DNA from: Granulicella sapmiensis
GTDB taxonomy: Bacteria; Acidobacteriota; Terriglobia; Terriglobales; Acidobacteriaceae
NCBI GenBank assembly: GCA_026225395.1
Contig: JAMFSR010000037.1
Span: forward strand, 62,001 to 126,000
Direction of reading: 5' to 3'
Length of the DNA: 64,000 nt
How positions within the stretch are numbered: position 1 is the stretch's first letter; each line of letters opens with the position of its first letter. The position numbers and the translations under genes are program-made. Below are positions 62,608-64,000 of this stretch, piece by piece. The notes under the pieces were generated by a model. It saw only the letters and a list, made by a program, of their open reading frames with translations, ran no database searches and had not been told where the DNA came from.

Positions 62608-64000
62608 TGGGGATGGTGCCGGTTTTGAAGAGAGCGGTCGAGCTTTGCTCGATACCCCACCCTTTCGCAAATGCGCGAAAGGATGGGCCACCCGCGTTTG
62701 TGGTGGGTGTTGTATTGGTGGGCCTGACGATGTGTGCGAACGCACAAACCCCGATCTCCAAAAGCGAGAGATCGGGGGCACCCAGTGTAGTTGCCAATGC
62801 TGAGAGTGATTCGTTGTTGACGGCGATGAAGGAGGAGCTGGCGCGGGAGAAGGAGTTGCTGGTGTTGCCGGGGATGCAGCGGCCTTACTTTATGGAGTAC
62901 CGGCTGGAAGATATCGATAACTACGAGGCTGTGGCGAACTTTGGGGCGTTGACGCGGGAAGGTGAAACGCATCAGCGGGTGGTTCGGGTGCAGGTGCGGA
63001 TTGGGGACTATGCGACGGATTCGAGCTCGTCGCGCGGGGACGGAGCGCTGGAGCTCGCGCCCGGGGACGATGATCCGGCGGCGTTGAAGTATGCGCTGTG
63101 GACGGCGACCGACGAGGCGTATAAAGCGGCCCTGCGGGCGTACTCGGCCAAGCAGGCAGCGTTGAAGAGCTTTCAGAGTCCGCCAACGGCGAATGACTTT
63201 ACGCCGGCCAAGCCTGTGGTTCGAGTGGAACCGGTGGTGAAGCTGGAGATCGATAAGGACGAGTGGAAGCAACGGATTATCGAGGCGAGTGGTTTGTTTC
63301 TGATCGCGCCTGAGGTGAAGAGCTTTGCGCAGGATGTGCAGTTTTCTTCGGCCAGCGTGAATGGGATTGTAGTGAACCGCTATACGGTGAACACGGATGG
63401 GACTGTGCTTCGGCATGGCTATGCCGGGTATACGGATTCGATCAACGTGAGCGGGCAGGCTGATGATGGGATGCAGTTGAGCCGGAATAACGGATCGACG
63501 GCGGTAACCGGGGCGGGGTTGGAGAGTGCGGCATCGTTGCATAAGAGGACGATTGAAAACCTGAAGAGCCTGGAAGAGCTGCGGCATGCGCCAGTGGTGG
63601 AGGCGGAGGATTATCACGGGCCGGTGTTGTTTTCAGGCGATGCGGCGGCGGACGTGATCAGCAAGTTGTTTGTGCCGAACGTGGAGGCTGATAGGCCGGA
63701 TATGGGGACGACGGCGAGGACGCAGGGAGCGTATCAATCGAGCCTGCATACGCCGGTGCTGCCCGCGTTTCTGACGGTGGTGGATGATCCGGGGCTGAAG
63801 ACGTTTGAAGGCGAGTCGCTGGTGGGCGCTTATGCCGTCGACGATGAAGGTGTGCCGGTTGAGCCGGTGACGATTGTCGATAAGGGCAAGCTGGTGGACT
63901 TTTTGATTGGGCGGGAGCCGGTGAAGGACTTTCCGGAGTCGAACGGGCATGGGCGTGCGGCGCCGGGGCAGGCGGCGCATTCGCGGGCTGGCGTGATTGA
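62607..64000 (+). CDS. Exported TldE/PmbA-like partner, N-terminal part (partial)
   Basis: Runs from ATG 62607 (overlapping the previous stop) off the right edge with no stop; at least 464 residues. The same fold blocks as the previous gene are present (MRPYFMEYRLEDIDNY-type start, FLTVVDDPGLKTFEGESLVGAYAVDDEG, DFLIGREPVKDFPESNGHGRA), but the metal site is missing: where the partner has HEVLGHR this protein reads ISKLFVPN. It is the inactive TldE-like half. N-terminal region: residues 15-30 are encoded by a palindromic repeat (62650-62695), a hydrophobic segment (FVVGVVLVGLTMCANA) follows, and residues 48-57 are encoded by a second palindrome (62749-62777). Confidence 0.82.
   Translation, partial: MGMVPVLKRAVELCSIPHPFANARKDGPPAFVVGVVLVGLTMCANAQTPISKSERSGAPSVVANAESDSLLTAMKEELAREKELLVLPGMQRPYFMEYRLEDIDNYEAVANFGALTREGETHQRVVRVQVRIGDYATDSSSSRGDGALELAPGDDDPAALKYALWTATDEAYKAALRAYSAKQAALKSFQSPPTANDFTPAKPVVRVEPVVKLEIDKDEWKQRIIEASGLFLIAPEVKSFAQDVQFSSASVNGIVVNRYTVNTDGTVLRHGYAGYTDSINVSGQADDGMQLSRNNGSTAVTGAGLESAASLHKRTIENLKSLEELRHAPVVEAEDYHGPVLFSGDAAADVISKLFVPNVEADRPDMGTTARTQGAYQSSLHTPVLPAFLTVVDDPGLKTFEGESLVGAYAVDDEGVPVEPVTIVDKGKLVDFLIGREPVKDFPESNGHGRAAPGQAAHSRAGVI
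62650..62695 (-). repeat. Dispersed palindromic repeat, copy 4, inside a coding region
   Basis: Reverse orientation of the CCGGGTGGCCCAT family, nearly identical in reverse complement to 34428-34471 including the CGATACCCC end and a CTTTCGC inner stem. It lies in frame in the N-terminal coding part of the TldE-like gene, with no stop introduced. Confidence 0.8.
62749..62777. repeat. 10-bp palindrome inside the same N-terminal coding region
   Basis: ccccgatctc (62749-62758) and gagatcgggg (62768-62777) pair perfectly with loop caaaagcga. It is in frame and encodes part of a Ser/Lys/Arg linker after the signal peptide. Confidence 0.65.

Overview
The window looks like chromosome of a soil Acidobacteriota, most likely class Terriglobia (the Terriglobus/Granulicella/Edaphobacter group). 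The grounds are the high-GC coding, a TIGR03435-type exported protein (a family concentrated in Acidobacteria), three very large Oar-like TonB-dependent receptors, an aryl-sulfotransferase-like protein, and many small palindromic repeats between genes. This placement is inferred from gene content; no 16S or marker gene is present. I saw no tRNA, rRNA or CRISPR array.

Layout. 1-10.5 kb: the 3' end of acnA, a TMEM175-like K+ channel gene, then an amino-acid biosynthesis block: trpC-trpF-phosphatase, two small exported proteins on the minus strand, trpB-trpA-chorismate mutase-DAHP synthase, proB-proA and tyrA. A 23-codon reading frame rich in Phe, Tyr and Trp codons plus a terminator hairpin lies just upstream of trpB and looks like a translation-coupled attenuator. 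10.5-14.3 kb: ECF sigma factor, a membrane anti-sigma-like protein and two exported HEAT-repeat proteins. 14.3-16.8 kb: aryl-sulfotransferase-like protein and obgE (convergent). 17.2-27.6 kb: three giant TonB-dependent/Oar-like outer-membrane proteins. 27.7-31.5 kb: DedA-rhodanese, a geranylgeranyl-reductase-like flavoprotein, an OmpA protein. 31.7-34.4 kb: an ECF42-like sigma factor with three DGPF/YCII proteins and a candidate target promoter. 34.5-43.4 kb: hydrolase, luciferase-like oxidoreductase, an exported heptapeptide-repeat protein, an HTH regulator with a palindrome abutting its start, a two-DTG aspartic protease, an orphan ABC ATPase and a phosphoesterase.

43.5-48.2 kb holds a patatin/beta-barrel (type Vd-like) protein, msrA and a Tat-exported nucleoside hydrolase. 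48.2-51.6 kb is an accessory patch of short unknown genes, an XRE regulator and an IS1595-family transposase. 51.7-55.1 kb is a divergent unit: a VOC protein and two epoxide-hydrolase-like enzymes facing a MarR regulator fused to a PDZ domain, with a perfect palindrome between them. 55.2-64 kb: HIT protein, TIGR03435 protein, htpG, an M48/Ste24-type protease, and an exported TldD/TldE-like pair whose second member runs off the window end. The N-terminal coding region of that second gene contains two palindromic repeats, one of them a member of a dispersed family with three other copies in this window.

Most interesting observations: the aromatic leader-peptide attenuator before trpB, the MarR-PDZ fusion with its operator, the palindrome family that has entered coding sequence, the heptapeptide-repeat exported protein, and the sigma/anti-sigma/HEAT-repeat operon.
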